A DNA stretch of 52,483 bases from Ruminococcus sp. (GCA_015066665.1 SVNX01000016.1:1-52483); one strand, 5' to 3'. Counted from the stretch's first letter, positions 23,764 to 32,974 are shown. Notes: generated by a model from the letters alone, not told the origin. Numbers and translations: made by a program.

Positions 23764-24702
23764 ATGCCGTATCTGAAGGACGAACTCTCCGGCTTTGTAC
23801 CGGAGGACATTGCAACTGACATCATCAAGGATGTCGCAAGAGGCTCCAGCATCATCCGTCTGTCCAAGGCAGAGGAGATGAAGAGCGACGAAAAGAAGAT
23901 CCCTGTGATGACCGATGGCCCCGGTGCATACTGGGTCGGTGAGGGTGAACGCATCCAGACTTCCACGGCGCAGTGGATTTATCCCAAGCTCGTGGCAAAG
24001 AAGCTGGGTGTCATCATTCCCGTCACAAAGGAGAAGCTCGAGGATACAACCATCGACGTATTCAGCGAGCTCAAGCAGCACATCGCCGAGGCATTCTACA
24101 AGACCATTGACGCAGCCTGCATCTTCAAAACAAGCTCACCCTTTGAGACGTCCCTTATCACAGCGATTGAGGAAGCGGGCAACACCATCACAAATACGGG
24201 CAAGTTTGACATCGTGGTGTCCGATCTCATGTCTGCTGTCGAGGAAGACGGCTTCGATGTGGACGGCTTTACCGCTGACATCGGCGTAAAGGGCACCCTG
24301 AGAAAGCTCCGTGACGATAACGGTGCGGCGCTCTTTGTAGAGGGCACAAACCAGAGAGAGCTGTATTCCCAGCCCATCGAGTTCGTGCGCAACGGTGCAT
24401 GGGACAAGGCGAAGGCAACCATCATCGGCGGTGAGTGGAAGTACTCGCTCTTTGGCCTCAAGCAGGGCATTGAGTATGAGATTCTGAAGGAAGCCACCCT
24501 CCAGAACACTGTCGATGCAGACGGCAAGCCTATTTCCCTGGCTGAACAGGACATGATCGCCATCAAGGCCACCATGCGTGTGGGTTATCTCTGCGTCAAG
24601 GGCGATGCCTTTGCGGCCATCGTCCCCGAGGGCGCTGCAGCGGCTCCCGATGAAGGCGATGAAGGAGATGAAGGCGATGAAGGTGAGGAAGGTGCAGCAT
24701 AA
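23764..24702 (+). CDS. Major capsid protein, HK97 fold
   Basis: The 312-residue protein (MPYLKDELSGFVPEDIATDI...) has the usual segments of HK97-type capsids of Gram-positive siphophages: VMTDGPGAYWVGEGERIQTS and VAKKLGVIIPVTKEKLEDTT, and a C-terminal MIAIKATMRVGYLCVKGDAFA strand. The last 17 residues are an acidic Gly/Asp/Glu repeat (DEGDEGDEG) encoded by an imperfect 9-bp DNA repeat; this tail is unusual and could be surface exposed. TAATG overlap with the next gene. Confidence 0.92.
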   Translation: MPYLKDELSGFVPEDIATDIIKDVARGSSIIRLSKAEEMKSDEKKIPVMTDGPGAYWVGEGERIQTSTAQWIYPKLVAKKLGVIIPVTKEKLEDTTIDVFSELKQHIAEAFYKTIDAACIFKTSSPFETSLITAIEEAGNTITNTGKFDIVVSDLMSAVEEDGFDVDGFTADIGVKGTLRKLRDDNGAALFVEGTNQRELYSQPIEFVRNGAWDKAKATIIGGEWKYSLFGLKQGIEYEILKEATLQNTVDADGKPISLAEQDMIAIKATMRVGYLCVKGDAFAAIVPEGAAAAPDEGDEGDEGDEGEEGAA

Positions 24703-25073
24703 TGCTGGACTTCTACAAGAATGAATGGCACGGCAGTTTTTCCGGCACGGATGAGGCACTTTCCCTGCTTCTCTCCCGTGCTGCGGATATTGTGGACTGT
24801 GCCATTTTCCCGAGTGGCTTCACAGTAGAGGAGATTCCTGTGCTGTTCCGCCGAAGCGTGTACAGCGCAGTCTGTGCGCAGGCTGACCGCATCGACAGTA
24901 TGGGCGGTGCGGAGAGCCTGACGGAAAGCGGATACAGTTCGGTGACGCTTGGCAAATTCAGTTATTCTGAGGGCAGCAGCACACAGAGCAGCGATGCTTT
25001 CTCGCTCTGCGCCCTTGCCAAGGGCTATCTCGAGTCCGTGGGGCTGCTCTACAGAGGGGTGGCGGTCATGTGA
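24702..25073 (+). CDS. Head-tail connector protein
   Basis: The 123-residue, mostly helical protein sits directly after the capsid gene. Position and size match the gp6/gp15-type adaptor that attaches below the portal. It overlaps the capsid stop (TAATG) and the next start (GTGA). Confidence 0.75.
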   Translation: MLDFYKNEWHGSFSGTDEALSLLLSRAADIVDCAIFPSGFTVEEIPVLFRRSVYSAVCAQADRIDSMGGAESLTESGYSSVTLGKFSYSEGSSTQSSDAFSLCALAKGYLESVGLLYRGVAVM

Positions 25074-25399
25074 AACCAATTCCGAAGCGGCTGCTCATCC
25101 ATTCTGCATCGCTCCATGGCGTGACGGAGGATGTCTGGCAGAAAGAATCACTTACAACGATTGCAGAGCTCTGCCGGATCCGCATTGAGCCGATGACAAA
25201 GCTCATCACAGATAAGCAGAACCGGCAGTGCACACTGTCGGTGATGCTGTTCTATGACTGCCGGAACAGTGCTCCGCAGGGTGTACAGTTCGAGGTGGGA
25301 CAGAAGCTCTTGTGGAACGGCACAGAATACCGTGTCGAAACCGTTGAGCCGCTCTATGACGGAGCACGGCTGCATCATCTGGAGGTGGGACTTGTCTGA
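25070..25399 (+). CDS. Putative minor capsid / head closure protein (Minor_capsid_1-like)
   Basis: The 109-residue product starts with GTG. The ending (GVQFEVGQKLLWNGTEYRVETVEPLYD) resembles the stopper protein family listed as Minor_capsid_1. In this family the protein closes the portal channel after packaging. The next gene starts at its stop codon. Confidence 0.78.
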   Translation: MKPIPKRLLIHSASLHGVTEDVWQKESLTTIAELCRIRIEPMTKLITDKQNRQCTLSVMLFYDCRNSAPQGVQFEVGQKLLWNGTEYRVETVEPLYDGARLHHLEVGLV

Positions 25400-25842
25400 T
25401 GGATGTGAGAATGAACATCAATCTCGGTGCAATCGAGAAGAAGCTGCAGAAGGCGGCGGACAAGGCAGTGTACATCACTGCGGAAAAGGCACTGGAGGAC
25501 AGCAACAAATATTGCCCGAAGGATCAGGACGGTCTCATCAACAGCAGTCTGACCTTTTCTGAACCGGAAAAAGGAATTATCCGCTGGACAGAACCCTATG
25601 CAAGGGCTCTGTACTATGGCGTGGTCATGGTGGATCCGGAAACCGGAAAAGCCTGTTTCTTCATCGATGACCAGCCATATTCCCGCAAGGGTGTGAAGAA
25701 AGTGAAGAGCGATCCGGAGCGGGAATACCAGTTTGCCAATGGCCGCCGCAAGCTCTGGGCACAGTATGCACACAGCAAGCACGGCAAGGAGTGGCTTGAG
25801 ACATTCCGTGCAGCCATGCGGCAGGCAGCAAAGGAGGGCTGA
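25399..25842 (+). CDS. Putative minor capsid protein (Minor_capsid_2-like)
   Basis: A 147-residue protein with the family-like segment ALEDSNKYCPKDQDGLINSS and a downstream WTEPYARALYYG motif. These features, plus the order between Minor_capsid_1-like and _3-like genes, identify it as a head-tail joining protein comparable to HK97 gp10. Confidence 0.82.
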   Translation: MDVRMNINLGAIEKKLQKAADKAVYITAEKALEDSNKYCPKDQDGLINSSLTFSEPEKGIIRWTEPYARALYYGVVMVDPETGKACFFIDDQPYSRKGVKKVKSDPEREYQFANGRRKLWAQYAHSKHGKEWLETFRAAMRQAAKEG

Positions 25843-25843
25843 T

Positions 25844-26200
25844 ATGCTCGGAACCATACTGGAATACGCAGCGAGGCTCACGGGCGCATCCATCGGCCAG
25901 TTGCCTGCAAAGGGCGGCATTTCCGTCGAGCCTGCCCCTGCATCGTCCGGAGAGACCTATCTCGACGGCACCAGCAGTGACAATGCGTCGCTGCTTTTTT
26001 TGTGCAAATCCAAGGGGCAGCGGGACGCACTCGATCAGCTGTGCGGCATCTGCGGCAAGCTTACAAGAACCAGACACCATCCCCATGGTATCTACCATGT
26101 CCATGTGTCCACATATCCGAATTATGTCTCACGGGATGGTGACTTCTGGGTCTATTCGTGTATCATCAACCTGAAATACTACAACAAGGAGGACTTTTAA
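25844..26200 (+). CDS. Putative minor capsid / tail terminator protein (Minor_capsid_3-like)
   Basis: The start is MLGTILEYAARLTGA at 25844. The 118-residue product fits the tail-completion family (SLLFLCKSKGQRDALDQLCG; YHVHVSTYPNYVSRDGDFW). It probably caps the tail tube before head joining. It ends at the start of the tail tube gene. Confidence 0.8.
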   Translation: MLGTILEYAARLTGASIGQLPAKGGISVEPAPASSGETYLDGTSSDNASLLFLCKSKGQRDALDQLCGICGKLTRTRHHPHGIYHVHVSTYPNYVSRDGDFWVYSCIINLKYYNKEDF

Positions 26201-26662
26201 ATGCCGGAAAATGTAAAACCCGATATTTCGCTGAACTATGACTATCGGTTTGAAATCAACACAACACCGGAGAGCGATACAGCCACAATGGCTGAGGTCG
26301 CCAAGGGCTTTGACAATGTGTCCGAGGCACTCAACGAGGTGCTCTATCAGGGTTCCTTCCTGGGCGACGGCGGCTATGGTTCCAGCTTTGTGACCGGCGG
26401 CCAGCTCATTGTGACACTGTCCGGTGTTCGCATGGTCGGCGATCCCGCACAGGACTATATGTTCGGTGACGCCGTCTACTACAACTGGGGCAAGGCGAGA
26501 GAGACCGATATCAGGATGTACTGTCCGGACGGCGCAGTGATTACCTGTCCTGTGACGCTTGCCAAGATCACCCGCTCGGGCGGTGCAGCCAACAATGCCA
26601 CCGCTGTGTCTCTGGAAATCCATTTCAATGGCAAGCCGGAGGTTGTGACGGAAACTGAATAA
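26201..26662 (+). CDS. Major tail tube protein
   Basis: The 153-residue protein starts MPENVKPDISLNYDYRFEIN. Size, position between the tail terminator and the tail chaperones, and a beta-rich sequence (TGGQLIVTLSGVRMVGD) make it the tail tube subunit. It is followed by a strong terminator or attenuator, typical of highly expressed tail tube genes. Confidence 0.8.
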   Translation: MPENVKPDISLNYDYRFEINTTPESDTATMAEVAKGFDNVSEALNEVLYQGSFLGDGGYGSSFVTGGQLIVTLSGVRMVGDPAQDYMFGDAVYYNWGKARETDIRMYCPDGAVITCPVTLAKITRSGGAANNATAVSLEIHFNGKPEVVTETE

Positions 26663-26666
26663 CAGA

Positions 26667-26690
26667 AGCACTCCGAAAGGGGTGCTTTTT
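26667..26690 (+). terminator. Terminator/attenuator after the tail tube gene
   Basis: An 8-bp stem AGCACTCC/GGGGTGCT closed by a GAAA tetraloop and followed by TTTTT. It likely lowers expression of the downstream tail genes relative to capsid and tail tube. Confidence 0.85.
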
Positions 26691-26716
26691 ATATTTTAAC
26701 GAAAAGGAGAATTTCT

Positions 26717-27121
26717 ATGGCATATCAGATCAAGAGACCGGAGCGTATTGTGGAGGATCTGGAACTGATGGCAGAGTCCGATCATCCCGCAATGATCATC
26801 CACATTGATATCAACCCCGAAGCGATGGCAAGGGATTACCGCAGACTTGAGTTGACACTCGCCAAGGCTAAGCAGGCAGGGGATATGGCATCATTTGAGA
26901 AGGCTGCAGGGGATCTGTTTACACTCATCTGCGGTGAGGAGGCCGTGGAGAGGATCCTTGCTTACTTTAAGGGCTCCTATGTGGACATGACGGCAGCACT
27001 GCTGCCGTTTGTGTTTGACTGCATCAAGCCTGCGGTGGAACGCTATGTGCAGAGCCGCAGGGAGATCCTTGCAAACAATACATGTCTGAACCGCCGTCAG
27101 CGCAGAAAGATCGGCTTATGA
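26717..27121 (+). CDS. Tail assembly chaperone (first of two)
   Basis: The 134-residue, charged, helical protein lies just before a Gp15-family gene and the tape measure, the standard place of the tail assembly chaperone. AAAAGGAG precedes the ATG. Its stop overlaps the next start as ATGA, and the two frames differ by -1, so a programmed frameshift product is conceivable, though no strong slippery site is obvious. Confidence 0.72.
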   Translation: MAYQIKRPERIVEDLELMAESDHPAMIIHIDINPEAMARDYRRLELTLAKAKQAGDMASFEKAAGDLFTLICGEEAVERILAYFKGSYVDMTAALLPFVFDCIKPAVERYVQSRREILANNTCLNRRQRRKIGL

Positions 27122-27705
27122 TGTTTGATCTCACTAGGACGCTCCCTGACAGCATTGTTTTCGAGGGGAAAAGGTGGCGTCTCAGACTCGCCTTCAATAC
27201 CGTGCTTGAAGTGCTCGCCTTGCTGAAGGATCCTGTGCTGTTTGACAGGGAAAAACAGACGCTTGCCCTTGCCATGCTCTGCAGGGACAAGAATCCGCCG
27301 CCGGATCTCTTGTCTGCAATCTTCGATGAATGCATCAGCTTTACGAAGAAAACGGAACATCAGGGGCTTCGCTGTGTAGATTTTCTGCAGGATGGAGCCT
27401 ATATCTATGCATCATTCATGGCAGATTACGGCATCGACCTGACTACTGAGCGGGACAACCTCCACTGGTGGCAGTTTATGGCACTGTTCCAAGGCCTGTC
27501 TGAGAAAACAAAAATGCGGGAGGTCATGCGCATCCGTCGTGAACCAATCCCGCATGCCAATAAGCACAACGGCGAGTACATCGCAAACCTGATTTCCCTC
27601 AAGCAGTACTATGCCCTCGATATCTCGCAGGAGGAACGGGAGCAGAATTTCCGCAGGGGTCTTGCAGGTCTTGCAGATGCACTGAAGGCAAGAGCTGAAG
27701 CATAA
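27118..27705 (+). CDS. Bacteriophage Gp15-family tail chaperone
   Basis: Start MMFDLTRTLPDSIVFEGKRW at 27118. The 195-residue product fits the Gp15 family (N-terminal VFEGKRWRLRLAFNTVLEVL, then DRDNLHWW-like TERDNLHWWQFMALFQGL, and a C-terminal QEEREQNFRRG). Family members act with the preceding gene in tape measure folding. No good ribosome binding site is visible, consistent with coupling or frameshifting. Confidence 0.85.
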   Translation: MMFDLTRTLPDSIVFEGKRWRLRLAFNTVLEVLALLKDPVLFDREKQTLALAMLCRDKNPPPDLLSAIFDECISFTKKTEHQGLRCVDFLQDGAYIYASFMADYGIDLTTERDNLHWWQFMALFQGLSEKTKMREVMRIRREPIPHANKHNGEYIANLISLKQYYALDISQEEREQNFRRGLAGLADALKARAEA

Positions 27706-27719
27706 AGGAAGGTGATGCT

Positions 27720-30458
27720 ATGCCGGAAAATCAGGCAGCAGACGGCGAGGTTGTCTATCGTGTCCGTGCTGACACCAGTGATCTGAAGAAGGATCTGAAG
27801 GAATCTGAACAGGCGGCAAGACGATCGGCGGGGACTGTAGAAAACACCCTCGGGGTCGTGGAGGATGCCGCAGAGGAAGCAGCAGACAGCATGGCCGGAG
27901 CCATGAGAGAAGCCGCAGAAGCCATCGCAGATGCTGCGGATGCCGCTGCAGAGTCGGCGGAGGGACTGGGCGAATCAGCAGACGGTGCATCGGATCCTGT
28001 CAAAGGGTTCGGCGATGAGACCGAAAAAACCAGAAAGAAAACAAAATCCTTTGCGGAAGAGCTGGATGATATCAATGAGCTGCTGGAAAAGAACAGCAAG
28101 AATGCGGTTCTGACCGCCCAGAAAAAGAAAGTCCTTGCTGAGGCTGTGGAACAGACCACACGAGAGCTTGACGATCTGAAGGAAAAGCAGCAGGAAGTTG
28201 ACAGAGCCTATCAGGCAGGAGAAATCCCTGACGAAGAATATCGGGCATTCCAGCGACAGATCATTGCCACGGAGCAGGAACTGCAGAACTACCGTGAAGA
28301 ACTGGAGAAGGTCGGTAAAGCATCCGAAGAGGTCGCAGAGAAAACAGAAGGCGGCCTCAGCGATGCCCTCAGTTCTGTCGGCGGGGCACTCGGAACAGCA
28401 GGAAAAGTAGCCGGCGGTACGGTGCTTGCCGTGGGAGCGGCAGTCGTAGCCGGAGGCGTGGCAGCAGTCAATGTGGCGAATGATCTTGACAAGGCCATGA
28501 ACAGCTTCACTGCCTCCACAGATGTGGCTGTGGAGGATATGGACCGGTATCGTGCGGTTATGGAGGACATCTATACCGACAATTTCGGCGAGAACTTTGA
28601 GGATATTGCGGCATCACTTGCACTTGTCAGGAAGAATCTTGGCGACATGAACGACGCCGATCTTACCCGTGTTACGGAAGCGGCTATCATGCTCAATGAC
28701 ACATTTGAGTATGACATTGTCGAGACCACCCGTGCTGCCAAGGCCATGATGGACAGCTTCGGCATCAACGGCTACAATGCCATGGGGCTGATTGCTGCGG
28801 GTGCGCAGAATGGTCTTGACTATTCCGATGAACTGATTGACAGCATTTCCGAGTATTCCGTGCAGTTTGCAAAGTTCGGTTTTACTGCGGACGACATGTT
28901 CCACATCATGGAAAAGGGCGCAGAATCCGGTGCATGGTCGCTTGATAAGATCGGCGATGCAGTCAAAGAACTTTCCATCAGAGCGATTGATGGCTCGGAT
29001 GGGACAACCGCAGGCTTCGAGGCAGTCGGGCTCAGTGCCGATGCCATGAGTGCCAAGTTCGCACTCGGCGGCGATGCAGCAAAGACTGCGTTCTATGAGA
29101 CGGTGGAAGCACTCGGGGCACTGGATGATCCCCTCGCACAGAACACCGCAGGCGTGGCACTGTTCGGCTCAATGTGGGAGGATCTGGGAACGGATGCCGT
29201 GACGGCACTTAACGAGATCGGCAGTGGCATCTACAACACAGAGGACGCCCTCGGTAAGATCAATGAGGTCAAATATGACGACCTCGGATCTATGTTTGAG
29301 GCATTGAGCCGCACGCTGGAAATGGTCATCCTGCCGATCGGCGAGGCCCTGATTCCGGTGCTGAACGAATTGCTCGAAGAGATTCTGCCGCTTCTGGAAA
29401 ATTCGCTTGGCCCCATTGCAGAGCGTTTTCTGGACCTGATCGACCCGATTCTAACCCTTGCCAAAGAAGCGATTGAACCACTGGCAGCAGAGTTCGAGAA
29501 ACTGGTCAGCGGAGAACTCCTGCCCTATCTGATCGAAACGCTTCTGCCGGAGCTGAAAAACATCGGCGAATCACTGAAACCGTTTTTTGAAGAATTCAAA
29601 ACGGATATTCTGCCAAGGCTGACGGAACTTCTTACAGGCTTGTCCAAGGAAATTCTAACCCTTATTACTGACCTCCTGCCGCCCCTGCTGGATGTTGTCA
29701 TGGCACTGCTTCCTGTGTTTCTGGATCTGGCAGAGATGCTCATCCCGATACTGGTTGATATTTTGAGAGAACTTGCTCCTGTCATTCAGGACCTTGTCCC
29801 CATCATCGAGCTCCTGGCCGAATACCTCGGTATCTCCCTGAAAGCCGCCATTGAGATGGTCATGCCTGTCATTGAGGACTGCATGGAGATCATTGCCATG
29901 CTTGGTGACTCTTGGGCGGCGGCAGCTGATCTCATCAATGCCATCATTGAGGGGGACTGGAAGACCATGTGGGCAAGTGCTGGGAAAATTTTCGAAAACG
30001 CCATGAACGGGCTGCCTATGATTGCAGAAACAGTGCTGAATCTGCTTGTCGGGATGCTGAATGCGTCCATCAATGGCATTAACATGGTGACCGGCAAATT
30101 CGGCATTGACGCCATCCCCAACATCCCCGTGGTCAAGCTGCCGAAATTCCACACGGGCGGCATCATCGATTATGAAATGGGAGCAGAAGTGCCCATCCTT
30201 GCGCAAAGCGGGGAGATGGTGCTGACGCAGGCACAGCAGCGGCGCCTTTTTGAAATCGCAAACGGGCTTACTGTTCAGCCGGAAAAGCATTTGTCTGCGC
30301 TGGATCCCACTGACACTGTGGAAGGGGAGCAGCCTGTTGTCAATTATTACATCCAGTTGCAGGTCGGTGAGGAAATCGTTGCCGATGCCGTCACAACCAA
30401 GGTGGACATGCAGCAGGGTGTGAATCTCGTACTGAAACAGAGGGGGCTTGCAAAATGA
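27720..30458 (+). CDS. Tape measure protein
   Basis: The 912-residue protein sets the tail length. The N-terminal 230 residues are Ala/Glu-rich coiled coil, followed by a hydrophobic glycine-rich segment (VGGALGTAGKVAGGTVLAVG, near 230) and a phage tape-measure core (MMDSFGINGYNAMGLIAAGAQ, FAKFGFTADDMFHIMEKGAE). Long amphipathic and hydrophobic helices with repeated Leu/Ile-Pro patterns follow (ILPLLENSLGPIAERFLDLI). Near the end is the common FHTGGIIDYEMGAEVPILAQ motif. AAGGAAGGTGATGCT precedes the ATG. At about 1.5 angstrom per residue the tail would be roughly 130-140 nm, a rule-of-thumb estimate. Confidence 0.93.
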   Translation: MPENQAADGEVVYRVRADTSDLKKDLKESEQAARRSAGTVENTLGVVEDAAEEAADSMAGAMREAAEAIADAADAAAESAEGLGESADGASDPVKGFGDETEKTRKKTKSFAEELDDINELLEKNSKNAVLTAQKKKVLAEAVEQTTRELDDLKEKQQEVDRAYQAGEIPDEEYRAFQRQIIATEQELQNYREELEKVGKASEEVAEKTEGGLSDALSSVGGALGTAGKVAGGTVLAVGAAVVAGGVAAVNVANDLDKAMNSFTASTDVAVEDMDRYRAVMEDIYTDNFGENFEDIAASLALVRKNLGDMNDADLTRVTEAAIMLNDTFEYDIVETTRAAKAMMDSFGINGYNAMGLIAAGAQNGLDYSDELIDSISEYSVQFAKFGFTADDMFHIMEKGAESGAWSLDKIGDAVKELSIRAIDGSDGTTAGFEAVGLSADAMSAKFALGGDAAKTAFYETVEALGALDDPLAQNTAGVALFGSMWEDLGTDAVTALNEIGSGIYNTEDALGKINEVKYDDLGSMFEALSRTLEMVILPIGEALIPVLNELLEEILPLLENSLGPIAERFLDLIDPILTLAKEAIEPLAAEFEKLVSGELLPYLIETLLPELKNIGESLKPFFEEFKTDILPRLTELLTGLSKEILTLITDLLPPLLDVVMALLPVFLDLAEMLIPILVDILRELAPVIQDLVPIIELLAEYLGISLKAAIEMVMPVIEDCMEIIAMLGDSWAAAADLINAIIEGDWKTMWASAGKIFENAMNGLPMIAETVLNLLVGMLNASINGINMVTGKFGIDAIPNIPVVKLPKFHTGGIIDYEMGAEVPILAQSGEMVLTQAQQRRLFEIANGLTVQPEKHLSALDPTDTVEGEQPVVNYYIQLQVGEEIVADAVTTKVDMQQGVNLVLKQRGLAK

Positions 30459-31156
30459 TCGGAATCGAAGTGAATGGTCTGCATTCGTGGTCGGCGTTCC
30501 GGTGCCGTGTGGCATCAAGGAACATCGGGCAGGCCAAAAAGAACCGCATTACAGAGCGGGTGCCCCACAGCAATGCAGTGTACAATTTCAGCACTATCTG
30601 CGGCGCACAGACCTATGGAGAACGTACATTAAAATATGTGCTGGTATTCCTGTGCGACAATGGGACGGAAGCCCGGAATCGCATCCGCTGCATCCGGAAT
30701 TGGTTGGATTACAGCGGATATCAGAAGCTCTATGACGACATGGAGCCAGATATTTATTACATGGCAGAAGCCACGGATGTGAATATCACAGAGCAGAACA
30801 ACCTGTACAAGATCAGTGTGACTTTTGCGGCTGAACCGCATGCATATCCCCGCTACCCCTCCACCCCCTCCACCAGCCGCTACCCAGACCTCAACGCCGA
30901 CGGCATTGTGGACGCCAATGACGGTGCCATTGCGCTGGCAGCGGCCGCTCAGATCGGGGCGGGCAATCCCTCCGGCCTGACACCGGAGCAGGAAGCCCTT
31001 GCCGACACTGACGGGGACGGCGTCCTCGATGCGGTCGATGCCAACAACATCATGCGTTTTGCCGCCCTTGCAGGTGCAGGCAACTACGATAACGATCAGG
31101 CAGGCTGGACACGATACATGAATGACCAGCTCGCACAGGAGGAGGGCATCATCTGA
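30455..31156 (+). CDS. Distal-tail-like phage protein carrying a type I dockerin domain
   Basis: A 233-residue protein directly after the tape measure (ATGA overlap). Residues 1-130 resemble a distal tail (Dit) component by position and beta-rich sequence. A Pro/Ser/Tyr linker follows (YPRYPSTPSTSRYP), then a dockerin-like module at 145-210. Loop 1 has D145, N147, D149, D153, D156 (DLNADGIVDAND); loop 2 has D184, D186, D188, D192, D195 (DTDGDGVLDAVD). Both have the exact 1-3-5-9-12 calcium-binding spacing of dockerins, each followed by a helix. The host encodes dockerin enzymes nearby (47491-52483). Binding to host scaffoldin cohesins is therefore a reasonable inference. Whether the module folds as a dockerin or a single EF-hand pair remains untested. 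Confidence 0.82.
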   Translation: MIGIEVNGLHSWSAFRCRVASRNIGQAKKNRITERVPHSNAVYNFSTICGAQTYGERTLKYVLVFLCDNGTEARNRIRCIRNWLDYSGYQKLYDDMEPDIYYMAEATDVNITEQNNLYKISVTFAAEPHAYPRYPSTPSTSRYPDLNADGIVDANDGAIALAAAAQIGAGNPSGLTPEQEALADTDGDGVLDAVDANNIMRFAALAGAGNYDNDQAGWTRYMNDQLAQEEGII

Positions 31157-32973
31157 TGTACGAAATTGATATCAGAAACGGCGTGACCACGCAGAAGCTC
31201 CACGAGCTGTCTCCCGACAGTCTCCAGCGTGCGGCATCCGGCCAGCTCACCGAAGAAGCGGGGCTGATTCCTGCCTTTACTTTTAGCGTATATCCCCAGA
31301 ACACCTGCTATGACGCACTCCGTGAGATGCAAACCTTTGTCACGCTGACCAACACCAAGACTGGCGAAGCGGAATTCCGTGGCCGTGTGCTTCGGATCAG
31401 CGATACCATGAACCAGAACGGCGTCATCGGAAAAACCGTCACCTGTGAGGGAGAGCTGGGCTATCTCTGCGACTCCTGCCTGCTCTACATGGACTATGGC
31501 ACGGTGGACATCCTCATTTTCCTCAATTCCGTACTCGCACGCCACAATGCCCTTGTGGCTGAGGCGCAGCAGATCAGGATGGGACAGTGCGACATCCATG
31601 GCGTGCTGCCCGTGAAGACCCTCGGGCGCAGGACACTCGAGGAAATCAAGGCGAATCTTGTGGATGTGCTCGGCGGTGAGCTGTCCATCCGTCATGTGGA
31701 TGGCGTGCGGTATCTGGACTACCTGAAGGCATCCGGCGTGCGCTCATCCGTGGCGATCGAGCTGACGAAGAATATGAAATCCCTCTCCCGCAGTCAGGAT
31801 GCCACCTCCATGATCACCCGTCTCATGCCCCTTGGTGCAAGGCTCAGCGACGAGACGGAGGAACGCCTGACCATTGCGGGCGTGAACATGAACTGCCCGT
31901 ATATCGACGATGTGACGGCTCTGGAAAAATACGGCGTCCTTTGCGGTGTGGCCGAGTTTGACGATGTCACAGACCCCGCCGTACTCATGGAGCGGGGCAG
32001 GGAGTACCTCGCACAGAATAACCGCATCAAAAAGGCATACCGTGTCGAGGCGCTCGATCTCTCCACGATCGGACTGGATCCGGCAGCCTTCCGGCTCTGC
32101 AATACGCATCCGGTGCGCAATCCCGTCATGGGCGTGGATGAGTGGCTGCGCATCTACAAGCGCACGGTGGACATCTACAAGCCCTACGCCCCCGCCCTCG
32201 AGTTTGGTGACAAGCAGGAGGCACTGACCGACCTGAATGTCCGGACAGCGAACTATATCAAGTATGAGGCTCCCCAGCAGCGCACCGAAATCCTGACGCT
32301 TGCCAAGGAAAACGCCACCGCCCTCATTCAGGCGGGCATCAAGGGCTATGTCGTCGTGAACGGCAATGAGCTCCTCGTCATGGACACCCCTGACAAGGCG
32401 ACTGCGCAGAAGGTCTGGCGGTGGAATACGGGCGGTTTTGGCTACAGCAGCACCGGCTATGACGGGACATACGGCACGGCCATCACCATGGACGGTGCCA
32501 TTGTGGCGGACTTTATCACAGCGGGCGTGCTGCGGGGCATCGAGATCACGAACGGCGACGGGACGTTCCGTGTGGATCCGGACGGCAACTGCTTTGCCGA
32601 GAGCATCAACATCACCGGCGGCAGCATCCATATCAACACGGGAGATGAGACCTACAGCGTCATTGAGCTCAACAGCGGGGCGTGGCATGCAAAATATGCC
32701 CCACTTGAATGGAGATTGTCGAATGACAGTACGGGTGCGGAAATTGTTGCACAAGCGGGTGCGATTTTCTTTTATCGGGGCGGGCAAAGCACAGCACATT
32801 TTTCTTCCGACGGTTTGATGCGATGCACGAGCATCACAGCCAGCGGCTCAGTAAGTTGCACGAGCATCACAGCCAGCGGCTCAGTAAGTTGCACGAGCAT
32901 TCTGTGTGACGAGCTGAAAGAAGAGCTGACCAATATCAAAGAGCGTATTGCCGCTCTGGAAGGAGGCACATAG
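31156..32973 (+). CDS. Phage tail-tip protein (tail-associated / Tal-like)
   Basis: The 605-residue protein (MYEIDIRNGVTTQKLHELSP...) fits the prophage tail hub family at this position: residues 1-400 contain NTKTGEAEFRGRVLRISDTM and RTLEEIKANLVDVLGGELSI. The C-terminus has a collagen-free beta-rich region (GGSIHINTGDETYSVIELNS) and two 11-residue copies encoded by 33-bp DNA repeats (32825-32890), then a coiled-coil stub (ELKEELTNIKERIAALE) that probably trimerises. It begins at the stop of the dockerin gene. Role: hub of the tail tip and platform for receptor-binding proteins. Confidence 0.85.
   Translation: MYEIDIRNGVTTQKLHELSPDSLQRAASGQLTEEAGLIPAFTFSVYPQNTCYDALREMQTFVTLTNTKTGEAEFRGRVLRISDTMNQNGVIGKTVTCEGELGYLCDSCLLYMDYGTVDILIFLNSVLARHNALVAEAQQIRMGQCDIHGVLPVKTLGRRTLEEIKANLVDVLGGELSIRHVDGVRYLDYLKASGVRSSVAIELTKNMKSLSRSQDATSMITRLMPLGARLSDETEERLTIAGVNMNCPYIDDVTALEKYGVLCGVAEFDDVTDPAVLMERGREYLAQNNRIKKAYRVEALDLSTIGLDPAAFRLCNTHPVRNPVMGVDEWLRIYKRTVDIYKPYAPALEFGDKQEALTDLNVRTANYIKYEAPQQRTEILTLAKENATALIQAGIKGYVVVNGNELLVMDTPDKATAQKVWRWNTGGFGYSSTGYDGTYGTAITMDGAIVADFITAGVLRGIEITNGDGTFRVDPDGNCFAESINITGGSIHINTGDETYSVIELNSGAWHAKYAPLEWRLSNDSTGAEIVAQAGAIFFYRGGQSTAHFSSDGLMRCTSITASGSVSCTSITASGSVSCTSILCDELKEELTNIKERIAALEGGT
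32825..32900 (+). repeat. 33-bp tandem repeat inside the tail-tip gene
   Basis: Two identical 33-bp units starting GCACGAGCATCACAGCC (32825-32857, 32858-32890) and 10 bp of a third. They encode the repeat CTSITASGSVS in the tail protein. Being a multiple of three, copy number can vary without frameshift. Confidence 0.9.
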
Positions 32974-32974
32974 T

